In this document: piece after piece, positions 1 through 8,042 of the stretch
Layout: each line of letters starts with the position of its first letter
Position numbering within the stretch: position 1 is the stretch's first letter
NCBI RefSeq assembly: GCF_000317475.1
Contig: NC_019729.1
Span: 2,742,501-2,806,500 of the forward strand
Origin: Oscillatoria nigro-viridis PCC 7112
Lineage (GTDB): Bacteria; Cyanobacteriota; Cyanobacteriia; Cyanobacteriales; Microcoleaceae
Direction of reading: 5' to 3'
DNA: 64,000 nt
The notes under the pieces: model-generated
What the model was told of the DNA's origin: nothing
Seen by the model: only the letters and a program-made list of their open reading frames with translations
Database searches by the model: none
Position numbers and translations under genes: made by a program

Positions 1-2259
1 TTGATGCACGGCTCGCCCCTCCTCAACCGCGACGACGATCGTCGCAAAGTTGTCATCGGTGAGGACAATATCGGCGGCTTCTCGTGCCACATCGGTGCCA
101 TTCATCCCCATCGCGATGCCAATATGGGCAGCCCTTAATGCTGGTGCATCATTGACTCCATCCCCCGTCACCGCAACTACTTCCCCGATCGTTTTATAGG
201 CTTCCACCAGTCGCAGCTTGTGCTCGGGAGACATCCGAGCAAACACTAGCCCCGATCGATATTTCAGAATTTGTTGCAATTGAGCATCCGACAGATGCCC
301 CATACCTTCACCCGTTACCACCCGTACAGAATCGGTCACTAATCCAATTTTGCGGGCGATCGCCTCAGCAGTCAGTCCATAGTCACCCGTCACCATCGTC
401 ACCTTAATTCCTGCCTGATGGCACTGAGCAAGAGCGTCTGTGACCTCTGGACGGGGCGGGTCAAACATCGCCACCAGACCAATAAAAATCAAGTTTTGCT
501 CCAAGTCTTGCGATCGCAAATCCAACATTTCACTCCCCCCACGGCGAGCCGCCACCCCCAAAACCCGAAAGCCCTGCTGGGCTAACTCATCGTTGGCCGC
601 CACTATTTCATGCGAGTCGGATTGAGTGAGTTCTGAGAGAGTTCCATTCCGCAAGATAGATGTGCAGTGTCGCAACACTTCCAGCGGTGCCCCCTTGGTA
701 AAAGCCAGGTTCGGCAAATCGCTGTTCCATAGCGCGGACGATCGCCAGTCCAACACCACCGTCATCATCCGGCGACGAGAATCAAAAGGCACCTCCCGCA
801 AGCGGGGAAGCTGTTTTTGCAAAGTTTCCAGATTCAATCCTGCTTTGGCAGCAGCCACCAGCAGAGCCGCTTCCGTTGGATCGCCAATTTCTTGCCAACG
901 GCTAGGCGCTGTAAGGTGAATCAGCCGTGCATTCGAGCAAAGTGCCGCCCCCGCAAGCAACAAATTGACTTTCCAGGATGCTGCAAAATTCGCGGGAATG
1001 TGAACCTCACCAGCCGCAGGATCGTATCCAGCGCCCGTCACTTCAATCAGAGTCGGCGTCATCGATGGATGGGATTTCTGCTTGCCGTTCAGAGGTGGTG
1101 AGACGGCCGACTCTTGGCTGGCAGGATTTAGGCTGTTCTCTGAAGGTTGCCAGGGAAGCCAGAGATAATGCACCGTCATTTCGTTTTTAGTCAACGTTCC
1201 GGTTTTGTCGGTGCAGATCACCGTTGTAGCGCTCAGGGTTTCCACAGCCGAAAGACGGCGCACCAAAGCATTACGGCGCACCATTCGCCGCACCCCGATC
1301 GCCAATGACAAAGTAACCGTCGGCAGTAAGCCCTCTGGCACCAGCGCCACAATGATCCCGATCGCAAAAATAAAGCTCTCTTTGAGCTCCATCCCCACCA
1401 GCAGGTATGTCAGCAGAAATACCAGAACTCCCATACCGAGGGCGATCGCAGTGATGATCCGCACAATATCAGCAACCTGCACTTCCAACGTGCTGGGTTC
1501 CCGTTTCACAACGGCGGTGAGATGGGCTACGTGACCAAACTCGGTTTGTGCTCCCGTGGCATACACCACAGCCACGCCCCTTCCTGACGAAACTGTCGAG
1601 CCTGCGAGCACCAAATTTGGGATTTCCGCCAGATTGACCTTTTCTTGCAAGGGATGTTCGCCCGCTGGTATCGTTTTACCAGCCCGGATGGATGCAGCTT
1701 CGCGCACCCGCACCGGATGAGCGTTTCGGGCAACAGGAAGCGATTCGCCAGTCATTACAGAAATATCCAAATACAGGCTTTCGGCAGAAACTAACCGAGC
1801 ATCCGCAGAGATGCGATCGCCCTCTTCCAATTGCATCACATCTCCACGCACCAGTTCCCGTGCCGGAATCTGCTTTAGTTCCCCATTCCGATACACTTTC
1901 ACCTGCATCGGCAACACGTTCTTTAAAGCCGCTAAGGCTTGCTCTGCTTGAAACTCTTGCCAAAAACTGAATACAGCATTAATCCCGATCACCGCCCAGA
2001 TTGCCCAACCTAATTGAGGGGTTCCCGAAATGAATGCCAAAATCCCTGCCACCCACAGCAGCAGGGCCATAAAGTGCCTTAACTGATCGGTAAATCTCAG
2101 CCACAGAGGTCGATGAGCCGGTTCTGGCAACTCATTCGTACCAAATTTTACGAGTCGATCGAAAGCTTCGTCATCAGACAACCCGTTCTCGCTGATTTCA
2201 AAGGATTGATATACATCTTCAGGCGATAGGGTCCAAATTGGTTGATGCGGTACTGCCAT
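1..2259 (-). CDS. Cation-transporting P-type ATPase (5' part, truncated by window edge)
   Basis: An inner-membrane ion pump that couples ATP hydrolysis to cation transport. The visible 753 residues hold a cation-ATPase N-terminal domain, a first transmembrane pair (about residues 60-105), the actuator motif TGES, the PEGLLP membrane motif, the phosphorylation motif DKTGT with Asp351, and the hinge motif TGDGVNDAP near residue 695. The C-terminal transmembrane helices lie beyond the left edge. The PEGLLPTVTL motif suggests a P2-type pump (Na+/K+- or Ca2+-ATPase-like) rather than a heavy-metal P1B pump, and no CPC motif is present. The start is the ATG whose complement ends at 2259. The ion carried cannot be decided from sequence. 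A mobile element begins about 80 bp upstream of the start. Confidence 0.93.
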   Translation of the reverse strand, partial: MAVPHQPIWTLSPEDVYQSFEISENGLSDDEAFDRLVKFGTNELPEPAHRPLWLRFTDQLRHFMALLLWVAGILAFISGTPQLGWAIWAVIGINAVFSFWQEFQAEQALAALKNVLPMQVKVYRNGELKQIPARELVRGDVMQLEEGDRISADARLVSAESLYLDISVMTGESLPVARNAHPVRVREAASIRAGKTIPAGEHPLQEKVNLAEIPNLVLAGSTVSSGRGVAVVYATGAQTEFGHVAHLTAVVKREPSTLEVQVADIVRIITAIALGMGVLVFLLTYLLVGMELKESFIFAIGIIVALVPEGLLPTVTLSLAIGVRRMVRRNALVRRLSAVETLSATTVICTDKTGTLTKNEMTVHYLWLPWQPSENSLNPASQESAVSPPLNGKQKSHPSMTPTLIEVTGAGYDPAAGEVHIPANFAASWKVNLLLAGAALCSNARLIHLTAPSRWQEIGDPTEAALLVAAAKAGLNLETLQKQLPRLREVPFDSRRRMMTVVLDWRSSALWNSDLPNLAFTKGAPLEVLRHCTSILRNGTLSELTQSDSHEIVAANDELAQQGFRVLGVAARRGGSEMLDLRSQDLEQNLIFIGLVAMFDPPRPEVTDALAQCHQAGIKVTMVTGDYGLTAEAIARKIGLVTDSVRVVTGEGMGHLSDAQLQQILKYRSGLVFARMSPEHKLRLVEAYKTIGEVVAVTGDGVNDAPALRAAHIGIAMGMNGTDVAREAADIVLTDDNFATIVVAVEEGRAVHQ

Positions 2260-2456
2260 ACATCCCCACCCTAGAAATAGTTACTGAAGTCAGTCTTGGC
2301 ATATTTTTAGAAGTATTTGTGTAAACTTAATTTTTCTTACCAAGAAATTGGGTCTAAAGCCCCGTCCTTACAGGACGGCTTTAATCAAACTGTGAAGATT
2401 CGTTAAAGATACAAGCTGGCAAATAAAAGTTTATGTAAAAGTGGTAAACTATTGCA

Positions 2457-2543
2457 ATGATAGTATTAGAGTTTAAATTGAAGGGCAAAGCAGAGCAATA
2501 TCGAATCATTGACGACATGATTCGGACGGCTCAATTTGTGCGA
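2457..2543 (+). CDS. tnpB: tnpB exon 1 (N-terminal 29 codons before the intron)
   Basis: The ATG at 2457 opens 29 codons encoding a TnpB N-terminus (MIVLEFKLKG... ending TAQFVR). It aligns with the start of the second TnpB in this window (MLVFELKAYG... TVQFIR). The frame stops being TnpB exactly where the group II intron begins at 2544. The second TnpB continues directly with NKALRFW, and here the matching NKTLRHW resumes at 4919. Joining 2543 to 4919 restores one frame of 378 residues. It is translatable as TnpB only after splicing. Confidence 0.85.
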
Positions 2544-3143
2544 GTGCGACGTGAAAGTCGTGTGTAGGTGCATCAGCACTAAAGACTGAGGAGCCGTCTC
2601 CTCTATGGGACTCCTTCCCCATATTCCCATGTAAAAGGGTCAAGTACCCCGCCTACCGAGATAGTAAGTAATGAAACTAAGGGAATGCAAGGCACAAAAG
2701 CTGGAATACGGACAGCTCGTTTGATATATCCGGCAAGGGAAAGGGAGGTAAGGGTTAACGAAAGTGAATCATCGTAAGCTCCGTGAAATGACAATGGCGA
2801 AATGAGCTGATACGCCATGCCAAAAGGCAAGCAGGTAAGTCGTTGAAGTTCGGACATCAACGATGAAGGAGTAAAACCCCTGTCGGAGTATAGATGGAAC
2901 CCGAACCTCTCGCAGGTCACATACACGAAACACGGTAAACCCCACTAGCTCTTGGGTAAGGTCGAAAGCCCAAGTAGGTCAACCGTAAGGAAGACGGAAC
3001 TGCCGAGGGGGTAAAGGATGCCAGAAAAAGCGAAAGCCAAGGGTAACGCCCTGGATAGGGGTTCAAAATTTGCCTCTCACCAAAAGGTGGCAGACTTCTG
3101 GTAGGTCTTCAGCGATAAATCAAAGTAAAGGAATTGAACCGAC

Positions 3144-4844
3144 GTGAAAGATAGGGTCAGTAATGACATCGGAACGAAGGAACCGTTGAGAACATGGGAA
3201 TCCATCAACTGGAAACTTGTGAATAGACGGATTAAAAACCTGAGACGGAGAATTTATCGAGCAACCCAGAACGGACAGTGGAATAAGGTTCGCAGCCTTA
3301 TGAAACTGATGATATGTAGCTACTCCAACCTACTACTGTCAGTGCGGAGAGTAACTCAAGAAAACGAGGGGAAAAAGACGGCTGGCATAGACGGTCAGAC
3401 GGCAACCACCCCCTCCGAAAGAGTAAAACTCGTCAAAGAAATGAAGGATTACACCCTGTGGAAAGCTCAACCCGCTAGAAGGGTATATATTCCAAAAGCC
3501 AATGGAAAACAAAGACCATTAGGGATTCCAACAGTTAAAAACCGTATAGCACAAGCAGTAATCAAGAATGCACTGGAACCTAGTTGGGAAGCCCGAATGG
3601 AGGGTAGCAGCTACGGTTTCAGACCAGGTAGAAGCTGTCATGATGCCATAGAACACTCTTGGATTCGCCTTAATAAACAAGGGAATGACAGGTGGGTATT
3701 AGACGCAGATATCAAAGGCGCATTCGACAACATCAGCCACAACTTCATACTCAAAACTATTGGAGAAATACCAGGCAGAGAGTTAATTAAACAGTGGCTG
3801 AAAGCAGGTTATGTAGAATCTGAGATATTCCACGAAACGAAAAGCGGAACACCACAAGGGGGGATAATCTCACCCCTTTTAGCTAATATAGCGCTGGACG
3901 GAATAGAACAATTCCTAAGTCAATTTAAGAAAAGGCAAGGGAAGAACAAGTCTCCTAGAGCGCCTAAATATGGATTTGTCAGATACGCTGACGACTTCAT
4001 TATCACCGCCGAAACAAAAGAGGATATTGAGGAAATAATTCCCTCGGTAAAGGAACTCCTCAAGACAAGAGGACTGGAATTAAATGAGGACAAAACCAAT
4101 ATTGTTCATATAGAACAAGGATTCAACTTTCTGGGATTTAATGTCCGACACTTCCAGGAAAGCTGTCTAGTAAAACCTCAAAAGGAAAAAGTCAAACTAT
4201 TCCTTAGAGAAATTCGGGAATGGCTAAAAACCAATAAACACGCCAGCCCGGAAGCAGTTATCCAATACCTAAACCCCCGAATCAGGGGGTGGGGAAACTA
4301 CTATAAGCACGGGGTAAGTAGCGAAGTGTTCAGCTATGTTGACCACCAAATTTTTCAGGCAATCTGGAAATGGTCACTAAGCAGACATCCAAACAAGGGG
4401 AAGAAGTGGGTGGCAGGAAAGTATTTCATCACTGTCAATGGCAGGAAATGGAACTTTCATGCAGCAGTTGAAGACAGAAATGGGAGGAAGAAAAACCTAA
4501 TCCTAACGAAACTCGGAGACTTACCAATAACCCGCCACGTCAAAATCAAAGGAACGGCGTCCCCTGATGACCCCAACCTTACCGAATACTGGGAAAAACG
4601 TAGAACTAACTACGGAAAAACATATTTTGCCAAAGGTTCAAAGCTATTCAATGTAGCCCAGAGCCAAAGCTGGAGATGCCCCGTATGCGGTGAACACCTG
4701 TTCAATGGAGAAAAGCTACACACCCACCACAAAATGCAAGTGAAAGATGGGGGAACTAATAGGGAAAACAACCTAGTCCACCTACACCTCACCTGCCACA
4801 AGCACGTACATACGGGTAAAAGTTCTGAGGTTCTGGAGGCTTGA
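3144..4844 (+). CDS. ltrA: Group II intron-encoded reverse transcriptase/maturase with HNH endonuclease
   Basis: This 566-residue multifunctional protein helps the intron splice and retrohome by target-primed reverse transcription. The N-terminal reverse transcriptase domain includes YGFRPGRSCHDA and the catalytic YADDF near residue 280. An X/maturase domain follows (around NPRIRGWGNYYKHG). The C-terminus is a zinc-containing HNH endonuclease with CPVCGEH, HTHHK and a final LTCHKH segment. All parts are intact and the frame is open. A GTG start at 3144 is chosen from the open frame and position. The stop codon at 4842-4844 overlaps the first bases of domain V, as is common for intron-encoded proteins. 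It is probably an active, mobile intron protein. Confidence 0.95.
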   Translation: MKDRVSNDIGTKEPLRTWESINWKLVNRRIKNLRRRIYRATQNGQWNKVRSLMKLMICSYSNLLLSVRRVTQENEGKKTAGIDGQTATTPSERVKLVKEMKDYTLWKAQPARRVYIPKANGKQRPLGIPTVKNRIAQAVIKNALEPSWEARMEGSSYGFRPGRSCHDAIEHSWIRLNKQGNDRWVLDADIKGAFDNISHNFILKTIGEIPGRELIKQWLKAGYVESEIFHETKSGTPQGGIISPLLANIALDGIEQFLSQFKKRQGKNKSPRAPKYGFVRYADDFIITAETKEDIEEIIPSVKELLKTRGLELNEDKTNIVHIEQGFNFLGFNVRHFQESCLVKPQKEKVKLFLREIREWLKTNKHASPEAVIQYLNPRIRGWGNYYKHGVSSEVFSYVDHQIFQAIWKWSLSRHPNKGKKWVAGKYFITVNGRKWNFHAAVEDRNGRKKNLILTKLGDLPITRHVKIKGTASPDDPNLTEYWEKRRTNYGKTYFAKGSKLFNVAQSQSWRCPVCGEHLFNGEKLHTHHKMQVKDGGTNRENNLVHLHLTCHKHVHTGKSSEVLEA

Positions 4845-4918
4845 GCCGTATGATGCGAAAGTGTCAAGTACGGTTCTTAGGGGGGAGAGATGCGGCGACG
4901 TATGCTCTCCTACCCGAC
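4843..4918 (+). ncRNA. Group II intron domains V and VI
   Basis: Positions 4843-4876 form a 34-nt hairpin, the canonical length of group II domain V. The strands GAGCCGTA and TACGGTTC pair, and the catalytic AGC triad is at 4844-4846. A second stem with arms GGGGGAGAG and CTCTCC and a TGCGGCGACGTATG apical part follows, as expected for domain VI, which carries the branch-point adenosine. The intron ends CCGAC. Confidence 0.85.
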
Positions 4919-5968
4919 AACAAAACTCTTAGACATTGGATAGACAATCAAGGAATTAAACTCGTAGACCTATACAAACAATGCGCCATCATGGCGAAAG
5001 AGTTTGAATGGGCTCTTAAGCTTAATTCTATGGCACGTCAGGCTTCCGCCGAACGTGCCATTTTTGCTATTCAGCGTTTCTTTGCTAATTGCCAAGCAAA
5101 AATACCAGGTAAAAAGGGCTATCAGCAATTTAAAAGACATACCCGTTCTGTTGAATACAAAACTTCAGGATGGGCGCTTTCTCCCGACAAAAGATGTCTA
5201 ACATTCAAGGACGGCTTTGCTGCCGGGAAATTTAAGTTGATCGGCAGTCGGGATTTGCACTTTTATGCACCCGACGAGATTAAGCGAATTAGAGTTGTGC
5301 GCCGTGCCGACGGATACTACGCACAAATTTGCATCAATGCAGAGCGAAAAGAGGAATTTATTTCGACCGGTAAAGCTATTGGAATAGACGTAGGGCTGAA
5401 CCATTTTTATACCGATAGCGATGGCGAAACGGTCGCCAATCCTCGCTATCTCCGAAAAAGTGAAAAAGCTTTGAAGAGATTGCAAAAGCGAGTTTCTCAA
5501 AAAAAGAAAGGTTCTAAGAACCGAAAAAAAGCAATTAACAAGTTAGGAAGAAAGCACCTAAAAGTCAGCAGGCAGCGTAAAGACTTCGCCGTAAAAACGG
5601 CGCTGTGCGCGGTAAAATCTAACGATTTTGTAGCCTACGAAGACCTTCAGGTGCGGAATATGGTGAAAAACCACAACCTTGCTAAATCAATTAGCGATGC
5701 AGCTTGGTCGCAATTTGCTCAGTGGTTGGAGTATTTTGGGAAAGTGTACGGCAAAACAATAAGTGCTGTTCCACCTCAATACACTTCGCAAGAGTGTTCA
5801 AGTTGTGGCAATTTAGTAAAAAAAACCCTGTCAACTCGAACTCACATTTGTAGTTGCGGTACGATACTGGATCGCGACCACAACGCTGGAAAAAACATTT
5901 TGACGAAAGGGTTGAAGCAGGCAGGTGTCAACTTAAATACGGTGGGGCACACCGAAATTAACGCTTAA
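4919..5968 (+). CDS. tnpB: RNA-guided nuclease TnpB, exon 2
   Basis: This is the C-terminal 349 residues of a 378-residue TnpB, in frame with exon 1 after intron removal. TnpB is an omega-RNA-guided DNA nuclease of IS200/IS605 transposons and the ancestor family of Cas12. The RuvC triad looks intact: Asp in GIDVGLNHFY, Glu in AYEDLQV, Asp in LDRDHNAGKN. A zinc finger has CSSCG and CSCG. An open frame starting upstream at 4841 within the intron would add a non-TnpB N-terminus, so I take 4919 as the true exon start. It shares long blocks with the second TnpB at 43653-44864 but the two are clearly diverged. Confidence 0.9.
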   Translation, partial: NKTLRHWIDNQGIKLVDLYKQCAIMAKEFEWALKLNSMARQASAERAIFAIQRFFANCQAKIPGKKGYQQFKRHTRSVEYKTSGWALSPDKRCLTFKDGFAAGKFKLIGSRDLHFYAPDEIKRIRVVRRADGYYAQICINAERKEEFISTGKAIGIDVGLNHFYTDSDGETVANPRYLRKSEKALKRLQKRVSQKKKGSKNRKKAINKLGRKHLKVSRQRKDFAVKTALCAVKSNDFVAYEDLQVRNMVKNHNLAKSISDAAWSQFAQWLEYFGKVYGKTISAVPPQYTSQECSSCGNLVKKTLSTRTHICSCGTILDRDHNAGKNILTKGLKQAGVNLNTVGHTEINA

Positions 5969-6088
5969 GGACAGACCGATCTCTACTTTTTGATGGCAGC
6001 ATCAACGAGCAAATCGACTGGTCGATCTAAGAATCCTCGCGCCTTCAGGCGCCCGGAGTGTCAAAACTCTAATAACTGGAGAAAAACC

Positions 6089-7081
6089 ATGTTCGATCCG
6101 TTTTATCCGTTCGACTGGTTAGCTACTCAGATTGTGACTCGCCTCTTGGGTTTATCTATAAAATCTCACCTCGGAGCCAGTTTACATTTTTTCCTTTACG
6201 ATGTACCTAAAGTTTTAACATTGCTGATTGTAATCAGTTTTATTGTTGGTACATTTCAAAGCTTTTTAGAACCAGAAAAAGTCCGGCATTGGTTAGAAGG
6301 CAAGCGCACCTTCGGCGGGAATATCCTGGCGGCTATTGTGGGCATCATTACACCGTTTTGCTCCTGTTCGGCGGTTCCTCTTTTTATCGGATTTTTGGAA
6401 GCAGGTGTTCCTTTAGGAGTCACATTTTCCTATCTGATCTCAGCACCAATGGTCAATGAGGTGGCGGTGGTGTTGATCTGGGGATTATTTGGGTTGAAGG
6501 TTACGCTTCTTTATATCGGCTTCGGCGTTGGATTGGCGATCGCGGCTGGATATATCATCGGATTACTAAAATTAGAAAAATGGGTGGAACCCTTTGTTTG
6601 GGAACTCCAAAAATCCCGATCGCTAGAGGCTCAAACAGAGGAATTTGAATCTAATCAGCTCACTTGGAACCAGCGATTTCAACAGGGATGGTTTCAATCT
6701 AGTCAAATTGTGCAATCCGTTTGGCTTTATGTGGTCTTAGGAATTGCGATCGGTGCAGGAATTCATGGTTATGTTCCGACTACTTTAGTCACCCAGATAG
6801 CAGGACCTGACAACCCCTTAGCCGTTCCTATAGCTGTTATTTTAGGTGTGCCACTCTATGCGAATATTGCTGGTGTGATGCCGATTACTGAAGCACTGGT
6901 TAACAAAGGAATGCCCCTCGGAACTGTGTTAGCCTTCACAATGGCTGTTACCGCTCTTTCATTACCTGAGATGGTCATTTTGAAAAAAGTTCTTCGTCCT
7001 CAACTTTTAGCTGTTTTCATCAGCCTAATGACTCTTGGCATAATCTGTATCGGCTATTTATTCAATGCTCTTCTTGCTTAG
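6089..7081 (+). CDS. Permease of the YraQ/ArsP (PF03773) family
   Basis: A 330-residue integral membrane protein with about eight hydrophobic segments and the family signature FCSCSAVPLF near residue 90, followed by SYLISAPMVNEV and a second related block ANIAGVMPITEAL. The two halves give the internal pseudo-symmetry usual in this family. Members are predicted transporters; some export organoarsenicals, but no substrate can be assigned. The ATG at 6089 has GGAG eight bases upstream. An upstream in-frame ATG at 5990 would translate the right end of the neighbouring tnpB element and is rejected. The insertion ends only about 25 bp before the start codon, so the native promoter has been displaced or replaced. 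Confidence 0.85.
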   Translation: MFDPFYPFDWLATQIVTRLLGLSIKSHLGASLHFFLYDVPKVLTLLIVISFIVGTFQSFLEPEKVRHWLEGKRTFGGNILAAIVGIITPFCSCSAVPLFIGFLEAGVPLGVTFSYLISAPMVNEVAVVLIWGLFGLKVTLLYIGFGVGLAIAAGYIIGLLKLEKWVEPFVWELQKSRSLEAQTEEFESNQLTWNQRFQQGWFQSSQIVQSVWLYVVLGIAIGAGIHGYVPTTLVTQIAGPDNPLAVPIAVILGVPLYANIAGVMPITEALVNKGMPLGTVLAFTMAVTALSLPEMVILKKVLRPQLLAVFISLMTLGIICIGYLFNALLA

Positions 7082-7222
7082 CTGCAACCTACTATCTTAG
7101 TTGAGTGCCACATAGCCTTCTGGGTTCATATGCAGGAAATCTCGACTGTATTTGGGGTCAACTATCCCCTGGGAATTCGCCAATACGGGGCTGCTATCAA
7201 AAACAGTTACTCGATACTCTGC

Positions 7223-7819
7223 TCAATTGCTCTCAACTCTCCCCCACAAAGCCAAGCCGCCGCCCCTTCCCCTAGCGGCAATTATCCCATCTTCTACCAG
7301 AAAATATGCAAAAAATGCCTGCTTCCCCACACTCAAACTAAAAAATTCCGCCTCCCGCGCTTCTCCACCGCGAATAAATCCTTGATACACAGTTTTACCC
7401 AACACTTTCACAGTAATTCTGGTAAAATCAAAAGCTAAAATATTTTTATTAACCAAAAACTTAGTCGGCCCGGAAAGAGTTAGTACGATCGCCCCAACTT
7501 GCACCGAATTCTCCACCCTGCCGGTTTCGCTATTCTCTGCCCCTTCAGCAACAGGTTCTGCAGAATAAGCAATTTGAATTTTCGCAATCCACTGAGGGAT
7601 GTAACGTCCCGCACCCAAGACAATCCCCGCTTTTTGTCGAGTCTTTTTGGTGCCGGTGATAAAGCAGAGTTGCCAGTTGCCGATTAATTGCTCGAAAGAA
7701 TAGCGAATTTTATTTTGTTTCGCGCTTTTCTCAGCTTCTAAGAGGGCGGAGACTACGGTGGCAGGAGATGGTTTAGTATTCGATTTAGCGGCTTGTTCTA
7801 GAATTGATATGTTTTCCAT
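7223..7819 (-). CDS. Conserved cyanobacterial protein, possibly PAP/fibrillin-like
   Basis: A 198-residue soluble protein without a signal peptide. The N-terminal 55 residues are helical and lysine rich. The rest is predicted beta-rich and contains IGNWQLCFITGTKKTR and GIVLGAGRYIPQW, then a glycine-rich end. The 'L-x-G-x-W-x-L-x-F-x-T' pattern resembles plastid-lipid-associated (fibrillin) domains, which bind carotenoid or lipid at thylakoids, but this is weak pattern similarity. It lies tail-to-tail with the permease and 223 bp from the divergent oxidoreductase gene at 8043. I am confident it is a real gene and not confident of its function. Confidence 0.7.
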   Translation of the reverse strand: MENISILEQAAKSNTKPSPATVVSALLEAEKSAKQNKIRYSFEQLIGNWQLCFITGTKKTRQKAGIVLGAGRYIPQWIAKIQIAYSAEPVAEGAENSETGRVENSVQVGAIVLTLSGPTKFLVNKNILAFDFTRITVKVLGKTVYQGFIRGGEAREAEFFSLSVGKQAFFAYFLVEDGIIAARGRGGGLALWGRVESN

Positions 7820-7854
7820 TTAACTAACAATAACAGGAATTTACTAGGCTTGAT

Positions 7855-8008
7855 GCAAAATTTTAAGGGACAGGCAAGATGCCTGTTCCACCAGCAGAGA
7901 GATTGCTTGTGCCACAGGCAAGATGCCTGCCTCTGACGGGCAACAGGCAAGATGCCTGTTCCACCACCAGAGAGATTGTGGCGCAGGCATCTTGCCTGCG
8001 GCCGAGTG
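7855..8008. repeat. Cluster of GGCAAGATGCCTGTTCCAC-type interspersed repeats
   Basis: The core GGCAAGATGCCTG occurs three times in direct orientation (about 7873, 7918 and 7944) and once inverted (about 7986, GGCATCTTGCCTG), with the spacer CCAGAGAGATTG repeated. The core is palindromic around ATCTTGCCT/AGGCAAGAT. The same core recurs at 16329, 16373, 54078, 54230 and 56386, so it is a genome-wide interspersed repeat. Confidence 0.8.
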
Positions 8009-8042
8009 ATTGATAATATTAGCTGATGTAGCGGAGAAAAAC

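Larger units (their letters stand above)
2544..4918 (+). mobile_element. Group II intron with internal maturase gene
   Basis: A 2375-bp intron lies inside tnpB. The 5' end GTGCGACGTG fits the group II GUGYG consensus. The 3' end runs through domain V at 4843-4876 and a domain VI hairpin rich in G and C runs, and finishes in AC at 4918. Positions 2544-3143 should form domains I to IV (not folded here), and the encoded protein sits in the domain IV position. The 5' exon ends TTTGTGCGA and the 3' exon begins AACAAAACT, between two codons, so splicing restores TnpB. Its EBS sequences should pair with the end of exon 1, which can be tested by folding. Confidence 0.9.
2340..6064 (+). mobile_element. 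IS200/IS605-type tnpB element 1, interrupted by a group II intron
   Basis: The left end has a palindrome at 2356-2382 (AAAGCC-CCGTCC, loop, GGACGG-CTTT). The right end at 6029-6064 has the hairpin GCGCCTTCAGGCGC and finishes GGAGTGTCAA. Very similar right ends occur at 44847-44880 and 19287-19322, so these are terminal signals of one family. Only tnpB is present and no tnpA is found in the window, so it is an IS1341-like element that would depend on a transposase supplied in trans. In this family a guide RNA (reRNA/omega RNA) normally overlaps the tnpB 3' end and the right end, with the guide taken from flanking DNA starting after GTCAA. Exact boundaries are inferred from hairpins. Confidence 0.75.

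Noticed and set aside
1-2259. Several plus-strand open frames of 60-110 codons
   Set aside because: All lie antisense to the clearly recognisable P-type ATPase.
4841-4918. N-terminal extension of TnpB exon 2
   Set aside because: It is translated intron domain V/VI sequence and has no TnpB similarity.
5990-6088. N-terminal extension of the permease
   Set aside because: It is the translated right end of the tnpB element; a better ATG with GGAG is at 6089.
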